Part shown: positions 1 to 8,904 of the stretch, piece after piece
Numbering within the stretch: the stretch's first letter is position 1
Layout of the letters: every line of letters begins with the position of its first letter
From: Flagellimonas pacifica
GTDB lineage: Bacteria > Bacteroidota > Bacteroidia > Flavobacteriales > Flavobacteriaceae
NCBI RefSeq assembly: GCF_900215465.1
Contig: NZ_OBEH01000007.1
Location: forward strand, 139,092-203,091
DNA: 64,000 nt
Reading direction: 5' to 3'
The notes under the pieces: generated by a model
Database searches by the model: none
The model's input: the letters and a program-made list of their open reading frames with translations, nothing else
Told to the model about the DNA's origin: nothing
Position numbers and translations under genes: made by a program

Positions 1-741
1 ATGGTTTATGATAAATTTACCCGCTTGGATGAAAATGGCTATAATGCTGATTCCCCTGTTCAGTTTACAGCTTTCGACAATTTCCTTCATTCCGAAGGCT
101 ATGGTTTCTCATTCAGTTTAGGTGGTATAGCGAAACTAAATGAAAACATAAGAGTTGGAGGCAGTTACCAGTCCCCTACTTGGTATGAGCTAACGGATGA
201 TACATCGCAACGCATCAATTCCACCTTGGCAGAACCAGACATTGGTTCTATAGATTTTAGCATTGTAAATCTTTTTGAAGAATACAGAATAAAGACACCG
301 GCCAAACTTACAGGAAGTGTTGCCGTTGTTTTTGGCAAAGATGGCCTTTTGAGTTTTGATTATGGTTATCAAGATATGTCACAGGCCGAACTCCGCCCAA
401 CCACTGACCCAAGTTTTGCCTCAGAAAATGAATTTATTTCCAATCAGTTGGGTCCAACGAACACCTATAGACTCGGTGGTGAATTCCGAATTGAAGAAGT
501 TAGTTTACGAGCAGGCTATAAATATGAAGAAAGCCCTTATGAAAATGGTGATATTGTTGGTGATCTGACAGGTTTCTCTGGAGGTATTGGGTATAATTTT
601 GGAGGAAGCAGATTAGACCTTGCTTTTAGTAGGTCTGAGCAGGATATAAATACATTATTGTTTGAATCGGGAATCAATAGTTCTGCCATGATCAACAGGA
701 TAAATACCAATATTACCTTGGGATATACCTTAAAATTCTAG
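1..741 (+). CDS. OmpP1/FadL-family outer-membrane transporter, 3' part
   Basis: C-terminal 246 residues of an outer-membrane beta-barrel. The strands alternate aromatic and polar residues (GGIGYNFGG, SLRAGYKYEESPY) and the protein ends in TLGYTLKF, a C-terminal aromatic typical of barrels inserted by BAM. The spacing and the motif YRLGGEF fit the OmpP1/FadL/TodX family, which carries hydrophobic compounds such as fatty acids across the outer membrane. The gene is cut by the window edge: the ATG at base 1 is in frame but is almost certainly internal, because family members are about 450-500 residues long and no signal peptide is present. The family call is by recognition; the substrate is unknown. 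Confidence 0.8.
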   Translation: MVYDKFTRLDENGYNADSPVQFTAFDNFLHSEGYGFSFSLGGIAKLNENIRVGGSYQSPTWYELTDDTSQRINSTLAEPDIGSIDFSIVNLFEEYRIKTPAKLTGSVAVVFGKDGLLSFDYGYQDMSQAELRPTTDPSFASENEFISNQLGPTNTYRLGGEFRIEEVSLRAGYKYEESPYENGDIVGDLTGFSGGIGYNFGGSRLDLAFSRSEQDINTLLFESGINSSAMINRINTNITLGYTLKF

Positions 742-762
742 ATTCAAAAAAATGCAACAATC

Positions 763-789
763 AAAGGCCGGAAGTATCTGGCCTTTTTT
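763..789. terminator. bidirectional rho-independent terminator
   Basis: Stem AAAGGCC / GGCCTTT around a short loop, with A-rich sequence on the left and a T run on the right. It lies between the convergent OmpP1 gene and the T9SS protein gene and can serve both. Confidence 0.8.
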
Positions 790-791
790 GT

Positions 792-2234
792 TTATCTAAC
801 CAGGGAAAAATGTCTTCTAACAGAGCGCGCCAACACTACACCCGAATCATCATAATCCAACCGGAACCAATAATCAGAAGAAGGCAATGCCCTACCATTA
901 AAGGTGCCATCCCAAGCACTACCAACACCTAACTGTTTTAACAATTTTCCGTAACGATCAAAGATAAAAACAACAGGATTTGTCAACTCTTCAATCCCCA
1001 ATACATTCCATGTATCATGCCTACTATCCCCATTGGGAGTAAAGAATTTTGGATAACCAACCACTAAAAACTCTATGGGTTCAGAGGTGCCACAACCGTT
1101 TACATCGTTAACAACAACAGAATTCAGCCCCGGAGGCACATTTGAAAATATCTGATCGGTTTGAAATTCTCCCCCATTGAGTGAATATTCATAGTTCCCG
1201 TTTCCTACCGGAACAAACTCAACATTATAAGGATCAGTTTGCTCACTATGAACAAAATCATCCAAAACAACAATATCAATATCAGCCGGTGTTGGGGTTG
1301 CAAAAAAGGTGATAAGAATATCGTCTTGGATTATTGTCGCAAAAGTAGTTTCTATGGTCACCCTATATCGTCCGGAATTTGGACTGGTCACGGTCCATTC
1401 CGTTTGTCCCGCACCTGTTGCCAAGGTTGTTTCATAAGTGCCATCGTCATCAGCATCCAGTTCCCAAGTAATATTGGCAATATTTGGGCCTGCCGGAGAA
1501 TTCAAAGCACTCAATACAATATCGGGATCGCCCTCGCAGGCAATAATGTCCAATCCCAAGAACTCATCGCGCAAAGTACAGTCCAGGGCAGTATTTTGGT
1601 CAGCTTCTACAGAACTTCCTCTAAAAATCAATTCAAATGGCTCCGGATCACCATTAAAATTGGTGCGATAATTGTTGATGAACAAGTAGTATATTTCACC
1701 TGCCCTCACATCCAACCATTCATCATAAGTATTCTGGCTTTGTTTAACAAAAGGTGCACCTACCCTACCATCTGCAAAGTTTACACCTACACCCGTGTAA
1801 TTGGTATCATTGGTTTCATAATTGCATCGTATGGGTTCCGCTCCGCCACCTACTAAAGTACAGAAGTTTTGATTGGCAGTCTGATCAAAAGGACCATATA
1901 ACGCAAAATCCAACTCAGAAGTAACTACACTTCCAGGAGTCACAGGAAGCGCTTGAATATCAAACCCAATTTGCCCATCTGTACCTGCTCTAAAAACATA
2001 CCAAGCTGAGCTGTTCTCCAAATTAGCAGAATCAACACTTCCTTTTTCCAAGCAACCCGATTGTGTTATAACATCTGGATCAAAATCATCAATATCACCA
2101 CCGCCATCAAGCACGGATGTAATTGGTGCATCCGCACAAACAGGAATAGCTGTTCTACAATCTGGAGAATTTTGGGCATTTATGCCAATAGAGAAAAGAA
2201 AAAAACAACAGATAGCGCAAAATAGAGCTCTCAT
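792..2234 (-). CDS. T9SS type B sorting-domain secreted protein (paralogue 1)
   Basis: 480 residues. It has a signal peptide (MRALFCAICCFFLFSIGINAQ), an extracellular region with paired cysteines near the N-terminus (SPDCRTAIPVCADAP), an Ig-like middle part, and a C-terminal domain of about 85 residues starting KFFTPNGDSRHDTWNV and containing FDRYGKLLKQL and YWFRLDY. That ending is the gliding-motility-associated (CHU_C, type B) sorting domain, which directs export by the type IX secretion system to the cell surface or medium. It is a clear paralogue of the next gene, sharing the N-terminal Cys pattern and the GCLE motif. The role of the passenger is unknown; adhesion is a reasonable guess. 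Confidence 0.85.
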   Translation of the reverse strand: MRALFCAICCFFLFSIGINAQNSPDCRTAIPVCADAPITSVLDGGGDIDDFDPDVITQSGCLEKGSVDSANLENSSAWYVFRAGTDGQIGFDIQALPVTPGSVVTSELDFALYGPFDQTANQNFCTLVGGGAEPIRCNYETNDTNYTGVGVNFADGRVGAPFVKQSQNTYDEWLDVRAGEIYYLFINNYRTNFNGDPEPFELIFRGSSVEADQNTALDCTLRDEFLGLDIIACEGDPDIVLSALNSPAGPNIANITWELDADDDGTYETTLATGAGQTEWTVTSPNSGRYRVTIETTFATIIQDDILITFFATPTPADIDIVVLDDFVHSEQTDPYNVEFVPVGNGNYEYSLNGGEFQTDQIFSNVPPGLNSVVVNDVNGCGTSEPIEFLVVGYPKFFTPNGDSRHDTWNVLGIEELTNPVVFIFDRYGKLLKQLGVGSAWDGTFNGRALPSSDYWFRLDYDDSGVVLARSVRRHFSLVR

Positions 2235-2348
2235 AGAATTTGGGGCTAAAGGTTATTCTAGAATCTAACCTGTATAACTCCCTAAAACCTGGTTTTAGTA
2301 TTTTTTAACCGAAAAATTATACACTTAATCGATAAAATGCACTTTTAG

Positions 2349-4151
2349 CTATCTTCTCAATGAAAAATGGTTCTTAAGGTGTTTGGCATTGACACGGTTT
2401 CCGTCATTGTCCAAATAGGATAATTTAAACCAATAATCAGTCGACGGAAGTGGTTTCCCGTTAAAACTACCATCCCATCCTGAATTAAACTCGGTCAATT
2501 GTTTTATCAACTTACCATAACGATCATATATAGTTACTATGGGCGTGTTCAATACTGAAAGTCCTTCTATTTGCCAACTCTCATTAAGCACATCTCCGTT
2601 GGGAGAAAAAATCGGCGGAAATCCTACAACAACAAAACTCTCTGTTACCACCCCACATCCAAAGGCATCTCTAGCACTTATGGTATGCGTACCACCTGGC
2701 ACCTCGTTAAAAACCGAACTGGTTTGATAAGGACCTCCGTTCAAACTGTATTCAAAATCTCCTTCCGCTTCATTTGTAATTGTAACCGTATTGCTTGGAC
2801 TTAGGTCTCTAAAATCCACATCTACCGATATTACAGGAACTTCAGAGATGGACACGTTAACCGTTCTACTAGCTGAACAATTCACCCCACCCGAAGAATG
2901 TGTGACCGTTAGCTCATACGCTCCTTCTTGTGACACTACCAAACTTGGCGTTAACTCCCCGGTACTCCACTGATAGGTATATGATGGATTGGGAATAGTC
3001 TCTCCAATAGTGATAGTGGCTCCGTCACATACCGTTTCATTCTCAGAAAAGGTCAACTCTGGTGTTTCAATTGCATCAATGGTAAAACTTTGTGAGGCGT
3101 CATAGCAATTTGGATTGGACAAAGAAGCAGTTCTTACATAGATAACTTCTTGCCCTGAACTTTTTGGATATTGTTTTAGTAAAGGATTGGTTCCAGAATT
3201 TGCATCTGTTTGAGAATTATGATAGCTCACAAGAAAATCATTGGGGTTTTGGGCACCTATCGCCTCTGTATCCTTAGTTGTTAAGTCAATGATCATCCCA
3301 GAGACATGACATAAAGTTTCGTCAATTAGCATTCCAGTTGTCGGCACTGGGTTAAAAGCCACCTGCACATCACTTATAATTGAGCCTGTAGCAGTAGTTA
3401 CGAGCACTCTATATATTGCAGAACCAATAACATTCAATGTAGGGTTAACTTCTCCAGCAATTACTTGAAATCCACTTCCGGCATCGCTATACCATGTATA
3501 ACTGGTTGCTCCTATCATGGTAGCATCCAATGTAATGGCATCTCCTTCGCAAGCCGCAATTGGAGAACCCAATAGATTGTTCACTATAGAGCAATCCAAC
3601 GCATCAGTTGGATTTGTACTAAAAACATTTCCTGTAAATTGAATGGAAAAACCAGAATTTACGTTGCTGAAATTGTTGATCAACAAAAAATAATCCTCTC
3701 CTGCATTTACATCAAGCCAATCTTCATAGTGCACCGAATTTTCATCACCAGTAGGGTCTTCCCCAACACCAATAAATGATTTATTTTCGCTGTTATCAAA
3801 GAAATTGCATCTTACTGGATCTCCCAAATTGTTACAATCACTTGCTCTGTACAATGCAAAATCCCAGTCTTCAGAACTATCGTGGCCAATGTTAAACCCT
3901 AATTGACCAGCTGCCATGGTTCTAAACCTGTACCAACCAGAATTGGATTCAATAACCCCAGAAAGTGACCGTTCCAAACATCCACTAGAGTTCGCTCCAT
4001 TGAAGTCATCACTCCCAAAACCGTTTGCCCCTCCATTAATAGGGGTATTATTGCATATGGGAACAGCACTACCGCAGTCAGAAGTAACTTGCGCATAGGC
4101 CGATTGGCAGAATAAAACAACCACTAAAACCTTCAATACTCGTCTCACCAT
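2349..4151 (-). CDS. T9SS type B sorting-domain secreted protein (paralogue 2)
   Basis: 600 residues with a signal peptide ending in SAYAQ, then an N-terminal region (SDCGSAVPICNNTPI...SGCLE) matching the gene downstream. Two Ig/PKD-like segments follow (for example AYELTVTHSSGG), then the type B sorting domain (PPIFSPNGDVLNESW, YDRYGKLIKQL, STDYWFKLSYLD). It is longer than paralogue 1 because of extra Ig-like repeats in the middle. The two genes lie head to tail with 114 bp between them and are probably co-transcribed. Export by T9SS is strongly indicated; the surface function is not known. Confidence 0.85.
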   Translation of the reverse strand: MVRRVLKVLVVVLFCQSAYAQVTSDCGSAVPICNNTPINGGANGFGSDDFNGANSSGCLERSLSGVIESNSGWYRFRTMAAGQLGFNIGHDSSEDWDFALYRASDCNNLGDPVRCNFFDNSENKSFIGVGEDPTGDENSVHYEDWLDVNAGEDYFLLINNFSNVNSGFSIQFTGNVFSTNPTDALDCSIVNNLLGSPIAACEGDAITLDATMIGATSYTWYSDAGSGFQVIAGEVNPTLNVIGSAIYRVLVTTATGSIISDVQVAFNPVPTTGMLIDETLCHVSGMIIDLTTKDTEAIGAQNPNDFLVSYHNSQTDANSGTNPLLKQYPKSSGQEVIYVRTASLSNPNCYDASQSFTIDAIETPELTFSENETVCDGATITIGETIPNPSYTYQWSTGELTPSLVVSQEGAYELTVTHSSGGVNCSASRTVNVSISEVPVISVDVDFRDLSPSNTVTITNEAEGDFEYSLNGGPYQTSSVFNEVPGGTHTISARDAFGCGVVTESFVVVGFPPIFSPNGDVLNESWQIEGLSVLNTPIVTIYDRYGKLIKQLTEFNSGWDGSFNGKPLPSTDYWFKLSYLDNDGNRVNAKHLKNHFSLRR

Positions 4152-4257
4152 AAAGGGTTGTAAGTTTGGGTGTTATAAAAGTAAAGTGCCTTTCCTCTTA
4201 ACAATAATTTATGTTGTCAAACCAAGCATAGCAGATGTTAAATAGGGTTTTAATGTA

Positions 4258-4265
4258 TATCTTTG
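4258..4265 (+). promoter_or_regulatory. -7 promoter element of folE
   Basis: TATCTTTG matches the Bacteroidetes -7 consensus TAnnTTTG. It lies 20 bp before the ATG at 4286 but downstream of an in-frame ATG at 4235, so it argues for the later start codon. Confidence 0.55.
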
Positions 4266-4285
4266 CTTTCTTGAAGAAAAAGGAA

Positions 4286-4966
4286 ATGAAATTAGAGCAA
4301 GCATTGGAAGAACAATACGAAGAAAGGGGCAATGACCATATAGGTTCTGCATCAGAAACACCAATTAGGGAAGATGCTTTTATATTGAGTGATGAGGAAA
4401 AGATTGAACGAATACAAAAAAGTGTTCGTGAAATTATGTTGACCCTTGGCCTAGACTTGGATGACGATAGTCTTAACGGCACCCCAAAAAGGGTAGCCAA
4501 AATGTACGTTCAAGAGGTTTTTGGAGGTTTACACCCCAAAAGAAAACCAAAATCTTCAACCTTTAAGAACAAATACAAGTATGGAGAAATGTTGGTTGAA
4601 AAGAACATTGTTCTATATTCTACATGCGAACATCACCTACTACCAATCATAGGTAGAGCTCATATTGCCTACATCTCTAATGGAACCGTGGTAGGTCTTT
4701 CCAAAATGAATCGCGTAGTGGACTATTTTGCCAAACGTCCACAGGTACAAGAAAGATTGAACATCCAAATTGTAAAAGAGCTTCAAAACGTACTGGGAAC
4801 AGAAGATGTGGCCTGTGTTATCGATGCAAAACACCTTTGTGTCAATTCAAGGGGAATCCGTGATATTGAAAGTAGCACGGTTACTGCCGAGTATGGTGGA
4901 AAATTCAAAGATGAAGCCATACGCAGGGAGTTTTTGGACTACATTAACCTAGATACCGACTTTTAA
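4286..4966 (+). CDS. folE: GTP cyclohydrolase I
   Basis: Converts GTP to 7,8-dihydroneopterin triphosphate, the first step of tetrahydrofolate synthesis. With the start at 4286 it has 226 residues, the usual family length. The zinc ligands are visible as CEHH (Cys114, His117) and in HLCVNSRG (Cys185), and the substrate-loop motif VGLSKMNR is present. The frame is open to an ATG at 4235, but those 17 extra hydrophobic residues are not part of the family and a -7 element lies between the two ATGs, so I chose 4286. cysS follows after 14 bp, so the two are probably one transcript. Confidence 0.95.
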   Translation: MKLEQALEEQYEERGNDHIGSASETPIREDAFILSDEEKIERIQKSVREIMLTLGLDLDDDSLNGTPKRVAKMYVQEVFGGLHPKRKPKSSTFKNKYKYGEMLVEKNIVLYSTCEHHLLPIIGRAHIAYISNGTVVGLSKMNRVVDYFAKRPQVQERLNIQIVKELQNVLGTEDVACVIDAKHLCVNSRGIRDIESSTVTAEYGGKFKDEAIRREFLDYINLDTDF

Positions 4967-4980
4967 TCCTAAGTTTTTCA

Positions 4981-6462
4981 ATGCAGCTTTATAAGAATCA
5001 GAACCTAAGAGTACACAATTCACTTTCGGGACAAAAAGAGGCTTTTCAGCCTATAAATGAAGGGCACATTGGCATGTATGTTTGTGGACCAACCGTTTAC
5101 AGTAACGTACACTTGGGAAATTGCCGTACGTTCATGTCCTTTGATATGATTTTCCGTTATTTCAAACATTTAGGTTATAAAGTGCGCTACGTAAGAAATA
5201 TTACAGATGCCGGGCATTTGGAAAACGATGCGGATGAAGGTGAGGACAAAATTGCCAAAAAGGCAAAATTGGAGCAGATTGAACCTATGGAAGTGGTACA
5301 ACGCTATACAGTTGACTTTCATGAAACATTGCAAAAGTTCAACTTTTTGCCTCCAAGTATTGAGCCAACCGCCACAGGACATATTATTGAACAAATTGAA
5401 ATCATAAAAGAAATCCTGGAAAAAGGCTTTGCATACGAAGTAAATGGTTCAGTTTACTTTGATGTCCCCAAGTTCAATGAGAGTCATGAATATGGCAAAC
5501 TAAGTGGCAGAAAGCTAGAGGACATGATTGCGAATACGAGAGAACTCACAGCACAAAGTGAAAAAAGAAGTCCGCAGGATTTTGCGCTATGGAAAAAAGC
5601 AGAACCACAGCACATAATGCGCTGGCCTTCTCCATGGGGAGATGGTTTCCCAGGCTGGCATCTGGAGTGTACTGCAATGAGCACAAAGTATTTAGGAGAA
5701 ACCTTTGACATACATGGTGGCGGAATGGACCTAAAATTTCCACATCATGAATGTGAAATTGCACAATCCGAAGCAAGCACAGGAAAATCCCCAGTTAAAT
5801 ACTGGCTTCATGCCAATATGTTGACATTGAACGGCAAAAAAATGTCGAAATCAACAGGCAATAATATTTATCCATCAGAAATGTTCAGCGGTGAAAACAA
5901 TATTATGAGCAAGGCATATGCACCTGCCGTGGTACGTTTTTTTATGATGCAGGCTCATTATACCAGTATTTTAGACCTAAGTGATGATGCATTGCAGGCT
6001 TCAGAAAAAGGCTATAACCGCCTAATGGATGCCATGGAATGCTTTGAAGACTTAAAAACAGAGTTGAAATCTGACTTTGATTACAAAACATGGCAACAAA
6101 AATGCTATGATGCCATGAACGATGATTTTAACACACCCATCCTCATCGCCCACATTTTTGATGCCGTGAAGCATATCAATCTAATCAAAGAAGGAAATGA
6201 AAGTATTTCTCAAGAAGATAAAACCTTGCTCCAAACAACCTTGCATAATTTTGTATACGATATTTTAGGTATAGAAAATCAAAAAGCTATAAAAAACGAC
6301 ACTAGTGCCCTAAGTGGTGTAATGGAGTTGTTAATACAGTTACGTAATGAGGCACGAGCCAATAAAGACTTTGCAACATCAGACAAGATTAGGGATGAAC
6401 TCACCGCTTTGGGCATTCAGCTTAAAGATGGAAAAGAAGGAACTACTTTTAGCGTAAATTAA
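4981..6462 (+). CDS. cysS: cysteinyl-tRNA synthetase
   Basis: Class I aminoacyl-tRNA synthetase charging tRNA-Cys in the cytoplasm, 493 residues. The zinc-binding CGPTVY (Cys35), the HIGH-type motif HLGN (residues 44-47), the zinc/substrate loop around GWHLECTAM, HHECEIAQSEA and KMSKS (287-291) are all in order, followed by the helical anticodon-binding region. It is complete and of normal length. It sits between folE and yidD on the same strand with short gaps. Confidence 0.97.
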   Translation: MQLYKNQNLRVHNSLSGQKEAFQPINEGHIGMYVCGPTVYSNVHLGNCRTFMSFDMIFRYFKHLGYKVRYVRNITDAGHLENDADEGEDKIAKKAKLEQIEPMEVVQRYTVDFHETLQKFNFLPPSIEPTATGHIIEQIEIIKEILEKGFAYEVNGSVYFDVPKFNESHEYGKLSGRKLEDMIANTRELTAQSEKRSPQDFALWKKAEPQHIMRWPSPWGDGFPGWHLECTAMSTKYLGETFDIHGGGMDLKFPHHECEIAQSEASTGKSPVKYWLHANMLTLNGKKMSKSTGNNIYPSEMFSGENNIMSKAYAPAVVRFFMMQAHYTSILDLSDDALQASEKGYNRLMDAMECFEDLKTELKSDFDYKTWQQKCYDAMNDDFNTPILIAHIFDAVKHINLIKEGNESISQEDKTLLQTTLHNFVYDILGIENQKAIKNDTSALSGVMELLIQLRNEARANKDFATSDKIRDELTALGIQLKDGKEGTTFSVN

Positions 6463-6492
6463 TGGTGAATAAGCCGTGAAGAACATAAAGGA

Positions 6493-6720
6493 ATGACATT
6501 CAAAAAAATACTCATTGCCCCTTTTGTTCTTTTGGTTAGACTTTACCAACTTTTAATTTCACCACTAACTCCGGCCACTTGCCGTTATTCTCCAACATGC
6601 TCTGCATACACATTGGAGGCTCTCAAAAAACATGGTCTTTTTAAGGGCGGCTGGCTTTCTTTAAAAAGAATTTTCAGTTGTCATCCATGGGGCGGAAAAG
6701 GTTATGATCCTGTACCTTAA
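6493..6720 (+). CDS. yidD: membrane protein insertion efficiency factor YidD
   Basis: 75 residues with the family signature: an N-terminal amphipathic/hydrophobic helix (ILIAPFVLLVRLYQLLISP), then the cysteine-bearing core CRYSPTCSAYTLEAL and CHPWGGKGYDP. YidD assists YidC in inserting inner-membrane proteins. It starts 30 bp after cysS and probably belongs to the same operon. Confidence 0.95.
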   Translation: MTFKKILIAPFVLLVRLYQLLISPLTPATCRYSPTCSAYTLEALKKHGLFKGGWLSLKRIFSCHPWGGKGYDPVP

Positions 6721-6863
6721 ACCATGTTCCCAAATCAAAATATGGATTGAAGTTTGTTTGCATCCCAACTATAATGTCAACATCTCATAATTTAATCTAA
6801 AATCTAACTTCTAAAAGCAAAGTGATCTAACATCTTTAAGTATATTAGTCCAAAATTTTTTAC

Positions 6864-7826
6864 ATGTACTTCCTTGGCTTTAATTGGAATCCAGATGGCA
6901 CCCTATTTAAATTAGGTTTCATCCAAATCAAATATTACAACCTACTCTGGATAGCTGCTTTTGTAGCTGGGTGGTACATCATCAAAAAAATCTTTTTGAA
7001 CGAGAAGAAGTCCATGCAACAGGTGGATTCACTTTTTATGTATGGACTTGTCTCCATAATGCTGGGTGCTCGTTTAGGGCATGTCATTTTTTATGATTGG
7101 CCCTATTACAAAAATCACTTGGCAGAAATTTTGTTACCAATTCGTGAAAGTGCCAATGAGTCCCTTTTTGGTTTTATAAATGGGTATGAATTTACCGGCT
7201 TCACAGGATTGGCCAGCCACGGTGCCACCATTGCCGCTATAATTGGGGTTTGGTTGTATTGCAGAAAATGGAAGGACATTAATATGCTTTGGCTGTTGGA
7301 CAGAATGGTTGTTCCATCTGCCATAGGAGCTTGCTTTGTAAGGTTGGGCAACTTTTTTAACTCTGAGATCAATGGTAAGGTAGTGGATAAGTCCTATGCC
7401 ATGGCTGTACGTTTTATTCGTGATTCTGATGATATGCCTGCGTATAAGGCCATAGCCCTGACCAAGGAAAAAACTGCAAGTGCGGCCTATAAGGCCATTG
7501 AACATAATCCAGAATTTTCCGGAGTTTTGGAATCCATTCCATTTCGCCATCCCGCACAACTCTATGAATCTATCTGTTACCTTCTGCTTTTTCTCTTATT
7601 GTATAGGTTTTATTGGAAAACCAATAAAAAAGATAAAGTAGGGTATCTGTTTGGCCTCTTTATGGTTGGGTTATGGACCACACGTTTTTTAATTGAATAT
7701 TTTAAAAAGAGCCAGGGAGGTTTTGAAGAATCTTTGGGCCTTCTTTCCACCGGCCAATGGTTGAGCATTCCTATGATTTTAGTTGGCCTCTACTTTATGT
7801 TCAGACCATCACCCAGTGCACAATAA
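6864..7826 (+). CDS. lgt: prolipoprotein diacylglyceryl transferase
   Basis: Transfers diacylglycerol from phosphatidylglycerol to the lipobox cysteine of prolipoproteins in the inner membrane. 320 residues, about seven membrane segments. The Lgt signature is seen in GARLGHVIFYDW, GLASHGATIAA and the core RLGNFFNSEINGKVVD, with HPAQLYES near the C-terminal third. There is an insertion of about 35 residues (AMAVRFIRDSDDMPAYKAI and onwards) between the signature and HPAQLYE, as is common in Bacteroidetes members. A substrate-type lipoprotein gene (DUF192) follows after 10 bp. Confidence 0.95.
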   Translation: MYFLGFNWNPDGTLFKLGFIQIKYYNLLWIAAFVAGWYIIKKIFLNEKKSMQQVDSLFMYGLVSIMLGARLGHVIFYDWPYYKNHLAEILLPIRESANESLFGFINGYEFTGFTGLASHGATIAAIIGVWLYCRKWKDINMLWLLDRMVVPSAIGACFVRLGNFFNSEINGKVVDKSYAMAVRFIRDSDDMPAYKAIALTKEKTASAAYKAIEHNPEFSGVLESIPFRHPAQLYESICYLLLFLLLYRFYWKTNKKDKVGYLFGLFMVGLWTTRFLIEYFKKSQGGFEESLGLLSTGQWLSIPMILVGLYFMFRPSPSAQ

Positions 7827-7836
7827 ACAATTTACG

Positions 7837-8349
7837 ATGACCAATTATCAATTACTGCCTTCAAAACATACTCGTTTCTTTGTCTTGATAATTTTTAGTG
7901 CTTTTGCAATTGTCTGTTGCAAGTCAGAATCCAAAAAGGAAATCAAAACGGAAAATATAAGTTTCACCAAAGAGGGTGAGTTAACTATTACAAAACCAGA
8001 AAACGATTCTATCATTGCTAATTTCGATATTGAAATTGCCCAATCTTCTTACGAAACGGAAACGGGATTAATGTACCGGGAATCTATGAAAGACACCCAA
8101 GGGATGTTGTTTATTTTTGATGATGTGGCCATGCACTCTTTCTACATGAAGAACACCCAAATTCCACTGGATATTATCTATATAGATGAAAATTTAAAAA
8201 TTGCCAGTTTTCAAAAAAATGCCAAACCTTTTGATGAAACCGGTCTATCTTCTGGAGTTCCAATAAAGTATGTATTGGAAATCAATGCAGGACTTTCCGA
8301 CCAGTTGGGCTTAATAGTTGGTGATAGTGTTTCCTATAACAAACTATAA
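7837..8349 (+). CDS. DUF192-domain lipoprotein
   Basis: 170 residues from the ATG at 7837; an upstream in-frame ATG at 7783 lies inside lgt and only adds residues ahead of the signal peptide. The N-terminus is a type II signal (FVLIIFSAFAIVCC) with lipobox Cys, then DUF192: TGLMYRESMKDTQGMLFIFDD, HSFYMKNTQIPLDIIYI, and KYVLEINAGLSDQLGL. DUF192 proteins are small beta-rich periplasmic proteins of unsettled function. The stop overlaps the next start by one base (TAATG), so translation is probably coupled. Confidence 0.85.
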   Translation: MTNYQLLPSKHTRFFVLIIFSAFAIVCCKSESKKEIKTENISFTKEGELTITKPENDSIIANFDIEIAQSSYETETGLMYRESMKDTQGMLFIFDDVAMHSFYMKNTQIPLDIIYIDENLKIASFQKNAKPFDETGLSSGVPIKYVLEINAGLSDQLGLIVGDSVSYNKL

Positions 8350-8873
8350 TGCCTGATTATCTATTAGAAAACCAAGCTACGGAGCGGCTGCTTTTTCGCA
8401 AAATACTTCCTTCGGATTTTGATGCTTGGCTTCCATTTTACCATGAACCAAAGTCTACTCAATATTGGGATGGACTTCCTTCTGACCCTGTTGAAGCATG
8501 CAAAATTCAATTTGATCGTATTTTTGAACGCTACGAAGAGGGCACCGGTGGAATGAACGCCCTAATTTTAAAAGAAACAGGGCAACTAATAGGAATCTGT
8601 GGTCTTTTAATTCAAATTGTAGATGAAATTGAGGAATTGGAGATTGGCTATTCAGTTCTGCCGCAATACTGGCAACAGGGTTTCGGCATAGAGGCCGCTC
8701 AAAAGTGCAAGGAATTTGCCTTTGCCAATGATTTTGTTCCTTCTATAATTTCAATTATCCATATAGATAATATCCCTTCTCAAAAAGTTGCTTTAAAAAA
8801 TGGAATGCATTTGGATAAAACCACTACTTACAAGGACAATCCTGTACACATTTTTAGGGTAAACCAAGGATAA
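8349..8873 (+). CDS. GNAT family N-acetyltransferase (RimJ/RimL-like)
   Basis: 174 residues with the acetyltransferase_3 layout: TERLLFRKILPSDFDAW at the N-terminus, the central strand IGICGLLIQIVDEIEELEIGYSVLP, the acetyl-CoA loop QYWQQGFGIEAAQKC and the C-terminal segment NIPSQKVALKNGM. The substrate cannot be predicted; RimJ/RimL relatives acetylate protein N-termini, others modify small molecules. It is translationally coupled to the DUF192 gene upstream. Confidence 0.85.
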   Translation: MPDYLLENQATERLLFRKILPSDFDAWLPFYHEPKSTQYWDGLPSDPVEACKIQFDRIFERYEEGTGGMNALILKETGQLIGICGLLIQIVDEIEELEIGYSVLPQYWQQGFGIEAAQKCKEFAFANDFVPSIISIIHIDNIPSQKVALKNGMHLDKTTTYKDNPVHIFRVNQG

Positions 8874-8904
8874 TCTTTATTTTGAAACATATTGGATTTA
8901 CCAG

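Noticed and set aside
1..3. ATG at base 1 as the real start of the OmpP1-family gene
   Set aside because: No signal peptide follows and the product would be half the family length; the gene is cut by the window edge.
1239..1856. 205-residue plus-strand frame
   Set aside because: Antisense to the T9SS protein gene; no signal peptide or family pattern.
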